Below are positions 26,901 through 40,639 of a stretch of DNA of 64,000 bases, one piece after another. The position numbers were made by a program, and so were the translations under genes. Numbering within the stretch: the first letter of the stretch is position 1; every line of letters starts with the position of its first letter. The notes under the pieces are model-generated. The model was given only the letters and a program-made list of their open reading frames with translations. It did no database searches and was not told the DNA's origin. This DNA comes from Lunularia cruciata (taxonomy: Eukaryota > Streptophyta > Marchantiopsida > Lunulariales > Lunulariaceae), in contig OX419757.1 of assembly GCA_948567375.1 (NCBI GenBank), forward strand, positions 61,504,001 to 61,568,000. The letters are read 5' to 3'.

Positions 26901-29150
26901 GATAAAGTATGAAAGAGTGTTTAAATTAAACTTAGTGTAATCTCTTTAAAGTCAAATAAAGAATTATCATAATTTAAAGCTGAGGAAGATTGGAGTATGA
27001 TATAGAGGTTCAGGAGATGTAAAGTCTTCTTACCAATCAAGATGATGGTATAAAATTTGCTATATTGTGGTTATAGAAATATTAATTGAGCAACAAAATA
27101 AAATTGTTGAACAAATATATATCCAATATGTAGAAAAAATGAGAATCATCATTACCACTTCCTTAGTTGTAGGCTTGCACATGGAAGCTCTTAGCATTGG
27201 CAGAAAGTATATGAAATTGATCTTTAGGTGATTGTTTAGGTGGTTAATCTCTTAAAGTATATGCCATATAAATATAAGAGATGTGTAGGCATATTTACAC
27301 TAGCGAAAAGCTACTTTTAACTATTTGTATTTCATTAGCTATTGAGTGCTTCCTCCAAAGTGTACATGATATACAAAAAGAAGACAATGCATGCTTGTTA
27401 CACAACATGGTAGAATTGCTAATAGGAGTAGATGCAATGTAAGAGACATGACAACTACTTCAACAGAATGCAAGAAAAATGAATTGAGAATTTTGCAGCA
27501 TCAAGATGATGTTTGAGAGTAGTACAACTTAGTTTGTCTATCCCTATATAGATATATATAAAAGAAGAAAGAGCTTACATACAAAGTGAGAAGAAGGAAG
27601 TATATCCATTCTTTACAATGTTTAATAAATTATCTTACATTGTATAGTACTGAATATTGAATACAAGGAATCATAAAAACCTTGTAGTTAAGAGAAAGTA
27701 TAGGAGGAGGGAAAGATTAATATTTTCCAATGTAAGATTATATGATGTATATAGTTCATAGCAGATTAAGACACCTCCATATCAATATTAATATAATTGA
27801 TCATATCTTATAATTAAGTTATTCATTTAATGCATATTGGAATAAATCCAACACAATATGCAAATCTTGATATTTTAAAATATCAACAACATACTATATA
27901 ATGATTGCAATTATAGAGTTGAGTTTGATCTTTGTAAATAAAGTACAAAAACATTTGGTTTAAAATGAAAATTTAGTCCATAAGTAGAATCATGAAAATT
28001 TTATTCACTCCATATCCATACTGACTATAAGGATGGAGTAATAAAAAATAAAAAATCAATACAGATAATTAAATTGATCAGCTGAAAAATTATATACAAT
28101 TGAATGTGTATAGTTTAATCTCATTGGATTACAGACTAAACAATATCAAGAGCCAGGTTAAGCTTGGAGTATGGATGAAATACTACGCAACTAAGGAATC
28201 AAATATTTATTTCAATAAATTTTATTTTTTATTATACAGTTTTTTATGGTGAAATCTTTGATACCATAACACTGATTCCTAAACCATCTACTTTTGAGAA
28301 CTTAAGAAAGGTTAAATTCACCACAATTTGTATGGTTGATATTTATATATTCATAATATTAATGTTATCTGCCTTGATTTCTTTTTGTTAAGTTTGAATG
28401 TTCTTTACTTCTGTTCATGTACAAAAAGGAAAATAAAGTAAAAATCATAACTAAAGACTTTTTTACCACCTTCAAATCAACTTTACTAAATTCTACCGTA
28501 TTCACCATAATTGAACATACTTTCTTCATACTATTTATAGTACTATTATTTCTCCTCTTCAACCCTATCTCTCCTAAACTCTATTTTTTGAATAGTCCTT
28601 GTCTCTCTTATTATTTTATCTCCTCTCTAATTCACCTTTTCCATACCATGTGATATTACTCTCCTTTTATTAGTACTAATAAATATAGTCACATCCGTCT
28701 TACCATCGTTGATTTCTTATATCTTACTTTCATAGTTTTTATATGCTTCTCTACTTGGTAATGTTCTTCAAGGGTTAGATATAACTGTAGTTATCATTGG
28801 ATAAATGCTAGTGTTAAGTGTTTATGACTCAAATGAAAGACTATCAAAACTTTAACATTTCACAAGAGTCAAGAAGGTAAACTACATAAAATTCTTAATA
28901 CCTTCTCGTCATGGAAATTATGCTATAATAAAAAAATTAGCAAAGATTAAACATCCCACTTGTGAATCTTGGTTTAAAGGTATATGGTTGTATATTTCCA
29001 TATTTGGCTGATAAGCAACGCTAATAATGAAAATCAAACCCCTTTGGTGAAACTTATCTATGACAATGGACATCTGTAATATGTATAATATCGTTTGTAT
29101 GTATACTTATCTATAACATGTGCTTTTCAAATTATTTAATATATCATTCA
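23990..29150. other. Very A+T-rich block without genes
   Basis: Stops occur in all frames and G+C is visibly low. An imperfect tandem duplication of about 80 bp is at 24391-24540. No domain can be read with confidence; old, mutated transposon DNA is the likeliest source. Confidence 0.45.
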
Positions 29151-31218
29151 GTTGATCTTGATATCAAATAGTGCTATGGTTTATATATCAAATTATCAAA
29201 TCTTGTACCAAAGGTTGTTTATGATACAAAATCTTAAAAATATTCTTAAATTGAAACCTTACAAAAGAAAGAGAGAGAACCCTACGTTGTCTCAACCTGA
29301 AGTGAGGATTGATAAATTCAAAAGTTGAACCAAATAAAAAAATGGATTTCTTCCTTCTTTGACTCATCAGTGAGAATTCAAAATTTACAGAGAAAAAGAG
29401 AAAAAGATGCTGTATTTCAACCAGAAAACCGTTGTTTCCAATAAAGAAAACATTAAGTAATTTGAGATATAAGTAGCAAGTAAGGAAATCTCCACGTGCA
29501 TCAGAAATTCCACAAATACTTGGTATGAGTGCAATTATCGTCTCCCATCTTTGTTTTGGGTTGGAGGTATACACCAGCCTAGACAGTTTACACAAGATAT
29601 ATCCCGCTGCGGCGTTGTCATTCTGTCTGGTTTATAATTAGGGATGAAATAGCGTGCAACTGAGACCACTGTAGCAACCCTTGTTTGGGATCATTCTCGG
29701 GGTGGTCATTTTACTTGTGGCCGAGGATTGGTTTTCGTCTATTTGCGGGCTCGGGTCACGACACATCCGGTGAAATGATGAGAATAGAAGATCATTATTT
29801 CTAAGTCATCACGTGGGGACCCTACCTTATGCAAGTTGACACCAAATCCCTGTGTAGAAGATAGTTTTCCCCAAGGAGTTTGACGCTTTAGCACACTCAT
29901 TGCACGATTATTTTTGTTACTTTCCGTGTGGTCCCCGATGTGCTTCGAAAGAGCTTGAAATGTAAAGGTGAAAGATATAATATCTCGTTTCCCACACGGT
30001 TTCCTCTCCTGGTTTTGTTGGGTGACATGATATGACTACAGGAACTGATCAAATAGAGCCTCAATGTGAGAAATTATAACATCTTGTCGTCTCAACGTGC
30101 TCATAACGCTGGTATGTGAAATGTGGTATCTGCTTTACAGAACCTTAGTAGGGATAGAGTACTTCAGCTTGCATCGAAATTGCAAACTGATCATAACACC
30201 GTTCCCACACTTACAGAACTAATGCTTGTGAACCTTCTACCTCCTTAGCGAAGTAAATTCAGAAGTCGCGATACAGCAAGAAAGTTGAATGTTTTGACAG
30301 CTTAATACTCTATATGAGGCAAAGTAAGCTAGCAGAACTTTCCCAAAAATTTGAGCAACTTCACAATCACAATTTCGCTACAAACTCCTTTCAACTGTAG
30401 TCTACACATACAGCAAAAAAGCGAAGTGAAGCATTGCCGTCGCCAGTGTTCACATATTAGGGTGTACGGCGGCCAATGACAGCATGTTGAAATTGGTCAT
30501 GGCGGATTCTCGCAAACCTAGAGTATGAGGTCTGTGGAGGCGATTGAGCGACATGTGGGATCAGGTGGCTCTGGATTGGCGACTAGCTTTGATGATAACT
30601 CTGATTTCTGCGGAAAACGTGATAGACTGCGCGGAATTCGCCCTCGAGGGAATCAGCTAGACAACCATACACTGCTGAAATATAGTTCAGGGCCGAATCT
30701 GCTCAGGTTTTTCGCCTATAGAGCAGGGTAGGAAAAAGTTCTCCTACAGTATGTAGGACTCGAATTTACGTAGTTGGTCTTGCAGGCTATCACGGAGTTG
30801 GCTGCGACTGAAGGTAATGTAATAGTGACCACTTGCGAGGATGCTGGCGACAGCCGAACTTAGAGTCCACGCGTCAGCAAAGCAAGTTGCACACCAAGTG
30901 GCAACCCAGACCCTGATCCTGGCAACAACATCCTACAGCGCGACATTACCGGCAGACAGCCAGAAAGAAATTTCTTGTCGTTTCTAGATATAATCTTTGT
31001 TCCGTGGCTGGGAGTTCAATACGCACATCGTGGACCCGAAGTTCCCAATGCAAGCTACAGTGCGTACGGTAACCTTAAGGAGCCGAATGTACAGTACAAC
31101 TCTGACGGAGTTTACGTGAGTTAATGAAGTTACACGGTGGTTACTCTCAACCATGGTCATAGGTCATTTTCTCCATTTCTCCTTCCTTGTGTGTAGACAG
31201 TACGATTTGTATAGTGCG
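29151..31218. other. Intergenic DNA
   Basis: A minus-strand open frame of 135 codons (29188-29595) starts without ATG and shows no known domain. An ATG-led frame of 68 codons (30525-30731, plus) is also anonymous. Nothing else is seen. Confidence 0.35.
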
Positions 31219-31330
31219 GATATCTTAGATGCGGTGAGGTAGATTTCTCATACATACTCTATTGGGGCTTAGCCCCATGTTACCTTTTTACCTTCCCATC
31301 TTTCATTTTTCCTACGCGCTCTCCTTTTTC
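31219..31330 (+). repeat. RT-retroelement 3' tail copy
   Basis: The copy starts at GATATCTTAGATGCGG and shows the intact self-complementary core GGGGCTTAGCCCC at 31264-31276. The TTGATGGGG block is lost, and the terminal block is degraded to CTACGCGCTCTCC near 31312-31324. It is the most internally deleted copy. Confidence 0.65.
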
Positions 31331-32050
31331 GTCTTCAGAGGTGGTTTGGCAGAATATCTTATATTTTTGAATTTTTGTTTTATTTAACCAGCGCCAGGTG
31401 ATAGAGGGTCGGAGTATTGTGGGAAGCCCAAGTTAAGGCGGGTCCTTGCAGTCATTCTAAAGTGTTTCGAATTTCAAAGAAATGGAGAGTTAGATCACGA
31501 CCGACCCTAAAGTTGGGACCTGAAGTGGCAATATAAAGTAGAGTAACGGGGCACTCTCTCATTTATATATCCAAGTACAGATGTGGACGTTGGATAGCAT
31601 ATTAGTAGGAGAGAAGGGAAATGCAGTGCCATTCCGAACGAGCACTTAATGAGAGATTAATTTTAGCTATCCCCTCATAAAGCAAACAGGCAATACCAGG
31701 TTCTATAGTGCAGCCTACATAACGTTCCAGCGTAGAACACAAACATGATGCATCGAGTTTCGACTTAACATCAATGAGTGAATAATTCAACGTCTTTATT
31801 CTTCTAACTTTGAGTAGCACAAACTCGATCGGCTAGATTTAGTAGGTGGTCCGGCTATCAAGTCCAAAGGTTGTTATGTGGGTATTTCCGATTTTGGGGC
31901 CCGGTCTTCTTGGTTGGTCAGGAGACACCCCCCCTTCACAAATTAGTGCGTCTTTTTGCCTGTAATCTATTACGGTGTTTTGTTTCTGATTTATATAAAA
32001 GCTACGGGAATAAGTTTACTTCCATACAGGTTAATAGAATAGGTTTCGGT
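31331..32050. other. Intergenic DNA
   Basis: No gene, RNA or repeat recognised. Confidence 0.35.
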
Positions 32051-33809
32051 AAAGATCACCAGCTCTAGAAATATACCAAATAACTAAAATAGTTTCTGAA
32101 TTTTCTGAGAAATCAGAAAAATATAATCAATATAAATACTTTACTACTTACTAAAATGGAAATGTTGTAGATCACCTTATTATAAACAACGAGATCTTAC
32201 CATTCATGAAAGAATATAGGAAAGGTGGGTGTCTCACGACCGGATCCCTTTATTTGTATCGTAGAGGAAAGAATTTTGCTTATTTTCTATAAAAACTTGG
32301 TTAGTGTGCGAGATATCTCTTATCTTTCGTCTGTTTTAGGTAATGGTATATTATAATTTAGCAATGTAATTTAACTATGGATTAATTTCTTAACTTTAAA
32401 TGATCCTTTCATACTTTAGATATGTTATCAGCCATTTCAATTCTTGTTATAATGTCAATGAACTAAAACTTAATCATCAGGATTGAAATGATATAGATTA
32501 CTTAATCTACAAACATCCAAGTAGTGGGTTTAGCTTGAAAAGTCCATTATTTGGTAAAGAGGTTGAATTTAGTTAATTATGTTGAGGTTTTGACATTTCA
32601 ATGATAGGTTTCAAATTTAATTAAAATATTATAAAAAATTCAAAAAAAATATTTTGTAAAGAAATATATTATGATTTATAAAGATATGATATCAATGATT
32701 TAATCAAAGTCTATATTCTTTTTCAAGTTCAACATTTCCAAAGGAGTCATGCCTTATCAAAAACATGTATTCTTTGAAATATGCATGTCTTTAAATGTAT
32801 GAAACTGGTCATTTAGTTTTAAAAAGAGAGTCATATTCACTAATACTATATATTTCATTCTTAGTATATCTTAAGAATTTTGATAATAAAATTCCCAATG
32901 TGTGTTTGATTCTCTGTTATACACCAATAAGTAGAGATTTATATGGAATTCATAAAATAAAATAATGCAATTCATAAATTTTATATGATAAAATTAATAA
33001 AATAAGCTTCTTAGAATTATACGTCTCTCTTCTTTTAGTCCCTCTAATCAAAATTAATCATCTGAAAATAATTGTTTAAATTTTTTTTATTGATTAGTCT
33101 AGATAGCCTCTTAGAATAGCTCACCAATTTCAAATTTAGTTGGACTTTTATTTGGGTATGGGACACAAATTCAATATAATCAAATACTTTGTCTTCAATT
33201 CTAGATTAGTAAATTTATGTATTTAAAAAACCTTTAATCTCTTGACATTTTTTATACCACCTCAATTTGAGCCAATTAGTTAGGTTACCCATCTTGTGTA
33301 GAATCTAAATTTCACACTGTTGAAAATTTTTCCTATCTAAATCTAGCTTGAATCATAAATATAGAAGACTTAGGTCTCATTATATAATTCTACATATTTA
33401 ATGAGAGGTAAGTGTGCAATTTTATTATGTCAATTATACTAAAAATATTTCTTTTTAGTTATTTATTAAATATTCCATGCTTTTGACTTATAAAGCATCA
33501 AGTGAGGATCTGTTTTAAAAGCTATCTCCTTTACTTAAATGTTCTTTTTGTACCATTTTTGCATGATCTTTATGTTCATTCTATCTTATTTTGACTTCTA
33601 TAGCACCTTGTTCTACTTTATTGGAGAATTAAAAAGATTTTTGGATGCATAATCCAAATTTTAGATAAAATATTATAATGATAAAATTAAGAAATTAGAA
33701 TTTTAGTATATTTATGATATATATATTCTCATATGGGTATCTATTTGTTATTGAACCCATTGTTTGTTTACAAATATTTTTAATTATACTATATAATTTT
33801 AATTAATAG
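32051..33809. other. Very A+T-rich block, insertion site of copia A
   Basis: There are no open frames of note. Similar A+T-rich DNA resumes at 40645, so copia A sits inside one such block. Confidence 0.5.
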
Positions 33810-33814
33810 TGATG

Positions 33815-34071
33815 TGTTTGATAAAACTGATTAGTGTCACAATAGCATGCAGATTACCAATGAGTTCTCGCTTCACACAGGAATACGTGGTTCACCTCCA
33901 TGTGAAGCTACTCCACGGGAAAGCTTTGCGGGACTTGTTTACTGACTCAAGCTCTAGTCATATGCAAGTCCAATGCTACCACCTTCTCACAGTCCACTCT
34001 CATCGACAACCTGCGGGTGAGCAAAATCCCAAATACAGGGTAACCCTAAGGCATAAGAGTAAAACCTAACA
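33815..34071 (-). repeat. Copia A 3' LTR
   Basis: The LTR is 257 bp with TG...CA ends (TGTTTGATAAAA at one end, CCTAACA at the other). It is preceded by target copy TGATG at 33810-33814. It is the 3' LTR because coding is on the minus strand. Confidence 0.92.
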
Positions 34072-34082
34072 CACTCCCCCTT
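34072..34082 (-). other. Copia A polypurine tract
   Basis: The minus strand reads AAGGGGGAGTG directly before the 3' LTR, the expected plus-strand priming site for reverse transcription. Confidence 0.8.
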
Positions 34083-34259
34083 GACTCTTGTCTTGGGGTT
34101 AGTAACACTGCAACAATTTATCACTCACCGGGAAGTTCTAGACAAACAACCAATCACTTGATCCCTCCTTTAAACTAGAATAACTAGAAGTTATAATCGT
34201 AGTGCATACAAGGATAGAGTAACCAAAACAGCCAAGGTCACTTCCAATGCTAGGTCACC

Positions 34260-36058
34260 CTACTCATGCTCCACTTGCACAACCTGCACGGTAGCACGAT
34301 GCCTAGAGAAACTTTCTAAAGGTATGACTTTGGTAAATGCATCTGTTGGGTTGAGCTTACAATCAATCTTGACTAGATCAAAAATTTTCTCAGACACAAC
34401 TTCCCTAAGAAAGTGATATCTGATGTCTATGTGCTTAACAATACTATCCATCACCTGATTTTCAACTAGGTGTAAAGCACTTTGATTGTCACAATGAAGC
34501 ATTACATTACCATGCATTAGCCCCATCTCAACAACAAGTCTATCCAACCAAATTGCCTCCTTTGCTGCTTTTGTTGTTGCCACATACTCAACTTCTGTAG
34601 TAGATTGTGCAACACACTTCTGCAAGGTAGATCTCCAATTAATGCGCCCACCACCAAGTGTGAATACATACCTTGTTGTTGACCTCCGCTTGTCCAGATC
34701 TTGTCCATAGTCAGCATCTACATAGCCATCTAGTGATGCTGCATTCATTGATCTTCTATCAAATAAAAGCCCATAGTCTAGTGTACCTTCCAAATACTTG
34801 AGAATCCACTTAATTGCTTCCCAATGTGTCATTCTTGGATTTGACAAATACTTGCACACATTACCCATGGCTAGGGCAAGATCAGGTCTAGTGCAAGTCA
34901 TCAAGTACATGAGACTCCCAACAGCTTTCTCATAAGGAGTGTTAGCCATCAAACCGTTCTCCACGGCATCTATAGGACAACATGCTGCTGAACTTGAAAT
35001 GAGAAGCTAGAGGAGTACTTATTGGTTTACTGTTCTCCATGTTGAACCTAGCAAGTACCTTCCTAGCATACTTACCTTGCATCAACCACAACTGACTAGT
35101 GCCCAAGTTCCTCTTGATCTCCATGCATAATATCCTTGTGGCCAACCCTAGATCCTTCATTCTGAACTCCGAACTCAAGAGTGCCTTGAGCTTGTTCACC
35201 TCAGATCTATCCTTGGCAACTATCAACATGTCATCCACATACAACACAAGCATAATAAAACCAAAGGTCTTATTACTCACTTGTTTCATGTACACACAAG
35301 GATCAAACAAACTCCTATTGAAACCTTGAGCATGCATAAACACATCAAACCTCTTGTTCCATTGGTGAGGTGCTTGCTTCAATCCATACAAGGACTTCAA
35401 CAATCTGCATACCTTGTCCTCTTGGCCTTTATTCACAAACCCCATAGGTTGTCTCATGAAGATCCTCTCATCCAAGGTGCTATAGAGAAACATTGTGATG
35501 GCATCCATTTGATTTAAAGTAAGACCAAATAATGCAACAAACATACATAATAGACATATTGTGGAATAGTTTGCAATAAGAGAAAAGACCTCATTGTAGT
35601 CCACTCCCTTCTCTTGAGTGAAATCCTTTGCTACCAACCTAGCCTTGTAGATCTTTGATCCCTCCTTAGGACCCTCTTTCAACTTGTAGATCCACTTGCA
35701 ATCTATCACTTGTTGATCCGTAGGTAACCTAATTAGCTCCCAAGTCTTTTTATCCCTCAAGAATTCTATCTCCTTCTCCATAGAACCAAACTACTCATCC
35801 CTTTTCACTAGAAGAACATGCTTCCTTGTAGGATGAGGGTTCATCTTCTTCCAAGACCAAAGCATGAGCATCATCCCCAAAAGTCAAGTCATCATCCAAC
35901 AACTTTGTTGAATCAATCCACAGACCATATTTGTTTGGAGCTAGACTAGCACATCTTGATGACCTCCTAGATGAACTCTTTGCTTGATCTCCATGTGTAG
36001 GTTTAATGGGAGATTGACCTAGCACATTTTGTTGCTCACTAGCAACTACTTGCTCCAC
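34260..36058 (-). pseudogene. Copia A reverse transcriptase and RNase H remnant
   Basis: RT lies mainly in 34942-35781: CKWIYKLKEG, KARLVAKDFTQ, SLYGLKQAPHQWN and the catalytic YVDDML are all present. RNase H is 34260-34964, with CTRPDLALA, VDADYGQDLDKRRST, TTEVEYVA and HCDNQSALHL. Frameshifts occur near 35795, upstream of the RT start block, and near 34960-34980 between RT and RNase H. RT and RNase H keep most catalytic residues and are the best preserved part of the element. Confidence 0.88.
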
Positions 36059-37480
36059 TTATTCTTGCTCCTCAAGACTTGCTCTGCTATAGGAGCACCT
36101 CTTTCCTCCTCATCACTTAAGTGATAAATCTCCCACTCAACTAGATCCAAGGTGGGAGACTTGCCTTTGTTAGTGTAGGGAGCTTGAGCATTCCCTCCCT
36201 CCTTGAATGATCCAGATTCATTAAAGGATACATCTCTACTGACCACAACCTTACACACTATTGGATCCCATAACCTATAAGCTTTCACTCCACTTGCATA
36301 GCCAAGAAAAACACATTTCTTTGACTTAGCATCCAACTTGGACCTATTCTCCTTAGATTTGAGTGAATATGCATCACAACCAAATATCTTCAATCTATCA
36401 TAATCAATTGGTCATTGATGCCTTAACTCATATGGCATCTTGAAGTTCATTGCACTAGGTGGAGAAAGATTTACCACATATGTTGTTGTATTGGAAACTT
36501 CTGCCCAAAACTCATATGGCAACTTTGATTTGCTCAACATACTCCACATGTGTTCCAATAGTGTCCAATTGAGCCGCTCAACAACACCATTTTGCTACGG
36601 AGTGTAAACTATGCTAAGGTGGCAAGTTATCCCCTGTGTTGTGCAATACGCCTTAAACTCTCCAGAGACATACTCCTCACCATTGTCTGATCTTAGACAC
36701 CTCATCTTCTCCCCAATCTGAGTCTCCACTTGGGTCTTCCATTTCTTGAAAGTGGCAAAGACTTCAGACTTGTGGTGTATGAAATAAGTCCACACAAACC
36801 TTGAGTAATCATCAATAAATGTTACATAGTAAATTTTCCTAAAGTGTGAGGGTGTAAGGGATAGTCCTCACACATCATTATGTACATGCTTGAGTAGACC
36901 CTTGGAACTATGGGTCTCCACTCCACAAATAGATCTGTTCTGTTTTCCAAAGATGCAATGCTCAAAAAAATCCAACTTCATAATCTTCAAGCCAGATAGC
37001 AAGTCATTTCTTCTCAAGACAGCCAAACCCTTCTCACTCAAATAACCTAACCGTGAATGCCACACAGTCATCATCCCATCCTAAGACCTAGTTACATTGG
37101 CTTCTCCACACACTATAGTGCACTCCAATACAAATAGATTCTTTTGAAAGTTACCTTGCAAGATAACCTTTCCACCAGAAGTGACTCAAAGTACCCCATC
37201 ACCAACACTCCATTGAGGACCTTTGGCATGCAATACTCCAAGGGAAATCATGTTCTTCTTCATGTCAGGTATGAACCAAACATCATTGAACTTCCGCATA
37301 GCTTCATCAAACATTTGAATCCTTATGGATCCAATACCCTCAATCCGACAAGGTTGATCATTCCCTATCAGAATTAAACAATTTAATGTTGAAAGTGAAT
37401 AGAAGAACTCCTTGATATAGCATATATGGTACAAGCAAGCTCAATCTAGAATCCACTTGTCATCCATACTAGGACATGAG
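36046..37480 (-). pseudogene. Copia A protease and integrase remnant
   Basis: The protease signature (normally D-S/T-A/G within WxxDSACxxH) appears at about 37424-37458, but the codon after the Asp is TGA (37441-37443), an in-frame stop at the active site. The GAG-pre-integrase zinc-binding region is at 36868-37074 (WHSRLGYLSEKGL ... CIFGKQ). The integrase core follows: FIDDYSRFVW near 36800 and LRSDNGEEYVS within 36595-36795. A TAG at about 36596 breaks the TPQQNG motif. The C-terminal piece with KIFGCDAY is 36046-36393. Confidence 0.8.
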
Positions 37481-37555
37481 GCACAAAGTGCATACCCACA
37501 ATGTCACAAATCATAATGATCATCCAACAAATTAGTATCCTCCTCCACATAAGCT

Positions 37556-38374
37556 ATGTTTGCTGAAGAGCCTTCATCTACCTTTCCTTTGCCCTTAGCT
37601 TTACAATCCTTCTTCACATGGTCTACTTTGCCACATCTCAAACAAGTCACATGCTACCTCTCCTTGGACTTGCCTCTAGACTTAAACCTAGACCGGGCCT
37701 TTCTTTTCCCCTTATCACCATCGTTAGTCCTCCATTGAGGTCTCCCACATTGGATAACCAAAGCATTTCCCTAAGTAGAAGATGACACTAAGGTTGCAAC
37801 AAGTTTCATGTTGCAAGTCATTTATAAGTAGAGTTGTTGTCACCTCCTCAAAGGTAATAGTCTTTTTCTCATGGTGCAACAAAACTCGTAAAAGCAATTG
37901 ATATGATGGTGGCAACGAGCCCAACAAGTGTAACGCCTTCTTCTCCTCATTCAAGTCCTCTCCCAAGTTTGTCAAGTCTACTACTAGGTCTCAAAATGCA
38001 TCCACATGGTCTTTAATGTTGGTACTTGGTTTCATCTTGAATGTGATTAGTTTGAGATTGGTGTACAATCTATTTGACAATTTATTTTGATGATACTAGC
38101 TTTGAAGTGCATCAAAAAAGGAGGTACAATCAGAATGCTCCACCACTTGCTTGATCACATGGGGCTGATGGTGAAGCAAAATAGTATTCACAACTTGCTC
38201 TTGCATATCATGCCAATCACATTGTCTCACATCCTCAGGTTTCTCCCTCAAGAGCTTACCCAAACTAGTTGCTCTCAATACTCCTTTCACTTGCCGTTCC
38301 CACAACAAGTAATCCATGCGGCTATCAAACTTTGCCACATCAAACTTGGGTCCACCAAGCTTCAAAGTATCCAT
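37556..38374 (-). pseudogene. Copia A gag remnant
   Basis: The start is the ATG at 38372-38374, giving MDTLKLGGPKFDVAKFDSRM, a typical copia gag opening. A second block at 37724-37975 (ALHLLGSLPPSYQLLL) is the conserved gag core. A zinc knuckle CLRCGKVDHVKKDC lies at 37603-37644 with all CCHC residues. The blocks are in different frames or separated by stops, so no full Gag can be made. Confidence 0.8.
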
Positions 38375-38398
38375 CTTGATTTTATTTCTGCTCCACAA

Positions 38399-40370
38399 GT
38401 ACTATAGAGGCTATTGCTGCACTTAGAGACTCTTCTTGGGTCCTTGAACCGTCCACCTTAAAACTCCAATACTCACAGGAGTGGGTCATACGACGGAAAT
38501 TGTTTTACAGCAGCTCCTTCAAATACACAAATTCAACATCTAGTTGCATCAACTTGTAGCCCTAAAATTTCCAACGCCCTAAACAAATTATTCATTTGGC
38601 TCCCAAGTCAAAAGTTATGAACTGAATTCCAAGGAGAGTAAAGCCTTGGATTCTATACCACATTCATAAGTCTAAGACTTCTCCCCCATTGACTCTCTTT
38701 GGGTTCTACTTCTTGCTCGTCTTTGTCGGTGCAATAGCAAACTTTTAACTGAGGAGGAGTTTTGCCAGTATAAATATTCAAAAGTTCACTATGGGACTTG
38801 CTCAAGAAATCTAGATAAGGATTGTGCAGAAATTTAAACTTTTTGATAGTGAATATTCAAGTAAGTAAGCAAGTACATTCACCATAAGCAATAAGTAGGT
38901 ACATTCACCATCTAGTGGCACCATCTCCTCAAGATTTAAGCTCCTACCTTCCTTCTGTCCCAACAAGTATTTAGTAATTATGTGATGAAGAAGCCTTCTA
39001 TTGACTCCTTCCTTCCACCAAGTAGTTCTTCTTCATTCTAGGTCGATCTTCACCAGCTCTTCCTTCACCATGGGGGAGCTGTTGCTTCCAGTATTTGATC
39101 CTTCTCATTAGTAAACTTGTAAGATGTCGGGAAAATCATTGTGTGCAAAGGATTTCCTAATGCTCTCAATATGCAAACCATCAAGAGTTCACATGATCAT
39201 AGGTAATAGCAGTATCAAACCTACCGCACTACTCAATCTTGATGCAATAGTTACATCAAGTGATAAAAGGCTGTTTGCCCCTATGACAAACCTTTGTCCA
39301 AAAACCTTCTACATGTGCAATTTGTGGTCTCTTGGTGTATTCTACTACCCTAGTCTTGAAGCTCAAAACCTTTGGGAAGTTATGGAGTGTGCCTCCAGAT
39401 CTTCATGACACTCTTGGGAAATACTGTACGGTATTTGCATTAACAAGGGAAGCACATGAGGAATGGCCACCTTCACCACGTCAAGGCATAAGACTAACGA
39501 CAACTTTGGTTTACAAACTACAAACTCTTATGATATCAAACAGATATGACACTCTATATTGAGATACATTGATTTCCCAGAGGCCATCCACTAGCATTTT
39601 GTCACTAAAACAAGAGCTCAGTGGTCTGAGCAATTCAGACCGATATTACTTTGGGTTATTGTTTCTTCACCTGGACATCTGACCTTATTCCCACCAACCT
39701 ACTCTACTTCATGTGAAACATCTGCAGTTGAGTTTGACTAAGTGAAATTTCCAAGATGTGAAATCTAAAGTAGTCGTCAAAATAGAAGTGGGAACCTCTT
39801 AACCAGAACTAGAACAAAAAAAAAGAGAAAAAAAACACAAACGTCACAACAACTTGGGTACAAGACCACACCGAGAAAGACTTGGAGACTATATCGTGCT
39901 TTGCTACATGACAGCGGCAATTGTTGCAGCTATAGATCCGATGTAGAGTACATAAGAAGCAATTGCAGCCAGCAAATGGAACTAGTACTTACCCCTTCGT
40001 ACAAAGATTGAGAATTGGACACCAGAAATTTTTCTTTAGCCCTTGCTGCTTACATTACCAAATCTCCCCTTTATAACCAAAGTGGAGGAGCTCTTGATTC
40101 TCTCATTCTCTTTCGTCCTCAAGACTGACTGAACAATGCTCATTATCCAGCCACCTTCTGTAATTAATCCCAACACTCTTTCATTCCAAAGCTGTTGCTG
40201 CTTGCCGTCTTCTCTTCTCCTTCATGCTATGGTGTTGATACTGGCACTACCACAATCCCGGAGGCTCGCAACTACCTTCCTTTCAATAAAGTACAGAGCG
40301 CAGGGGAATGGATGATCGACCAAGGTCCCCAAACTGAGGTCCCGTGGCCTCCATCATCAACATTAACCTT
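38399..40370 (-). other. Copia A leader between primer site and gag
   Basis: Nearly 2 kb separates the primer site from the gag ATG, far longer than the few hundred bases usual in plant copia elements. No recognisable domain is found on either strand. The largest open frame is on the plus strand (39124-39408, 94 codons) and opposes the element. It may be a long packaging leader, a decayed captured sequence, or a nested insertion whose ends I cannot see. Confidence 0.5.
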
Positions 40371-40382
40371 GCTCTGATACCA
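40371..40382 (-). other. Copia A primer binding site
   Basis: On the minus strand, two bases after the 5' LTR, the sequence TGGTATCAGAGC appears. It is the perfect complement of the 3' end of plant initiator tRNA-Met (GCUCUGAUACCA), the standard primer of plant copia elements. Confidence 0.9.
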
Positions 40383-40384
40383 TT

Positions 40385-40639
40385 TGTTTGATAAAACAGA
40401 TTAGTGTCATAACAACATGCAAATTACCAGCAAGTTCTTGCTTCACACAGGAATACGTGATTCACCTCCATGTGAGGCTACTCCACGGGAAAGCTTTGTG
40501 GGACTTCTTTACTAACTCGGGCTCTTGACATATGCAAATCCGATCTATCACCTTCTCACAGTCCACTCTCATTGTCAACTTGCGAGTGAGCAAAATCCCA
40601 AATACAGGGTACCCTAACGCATAAGAGTAAAACCTAACA
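40385..40639 (-). repeat. Copia A 5' LTR
   Basis: The LTR is 255 bp with the same ends as its partner and about 90% identity to it by eye. It is followed by target copy TGATG at 40640-40644. The promoter of the element would lie here, reading leftward. Confidence 0.92.

Larger units (their letters stand above)
33815..40639 (-). mobile_element. Copia A: structurally complete Ty1/copia LTR retrotransposon
   Basis: The element is 6825 bp, coded on the minus strand. It is bounded by 5-bp duplications TGATG (33810-33814 and 40640-40644), identical on both sides. The order from right to left is 5' LTR, primer binding site, a leader of 2 kb, gag, protease, integrase, RT, RNase H, polypurine tract, 3' LTR; integrase before RT defines copia. 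By hand alignment the LTRs differ at about 26 of 255 positions plus two 1-bp indels, about 20 of them transitions, so the insertion is not recent. Frameshifts and stops in every domain make it non-autonomous, while LTRs and priming sites could still act in cis. Confidence 0.93.

Noticed and set aside
29188-29595. Minus-strand open frame of 135 codons with hydrophobic stretches, faintly transporter-like
   Set aside because: It lacks an ATG start and the resemblance is too weak to name a family.
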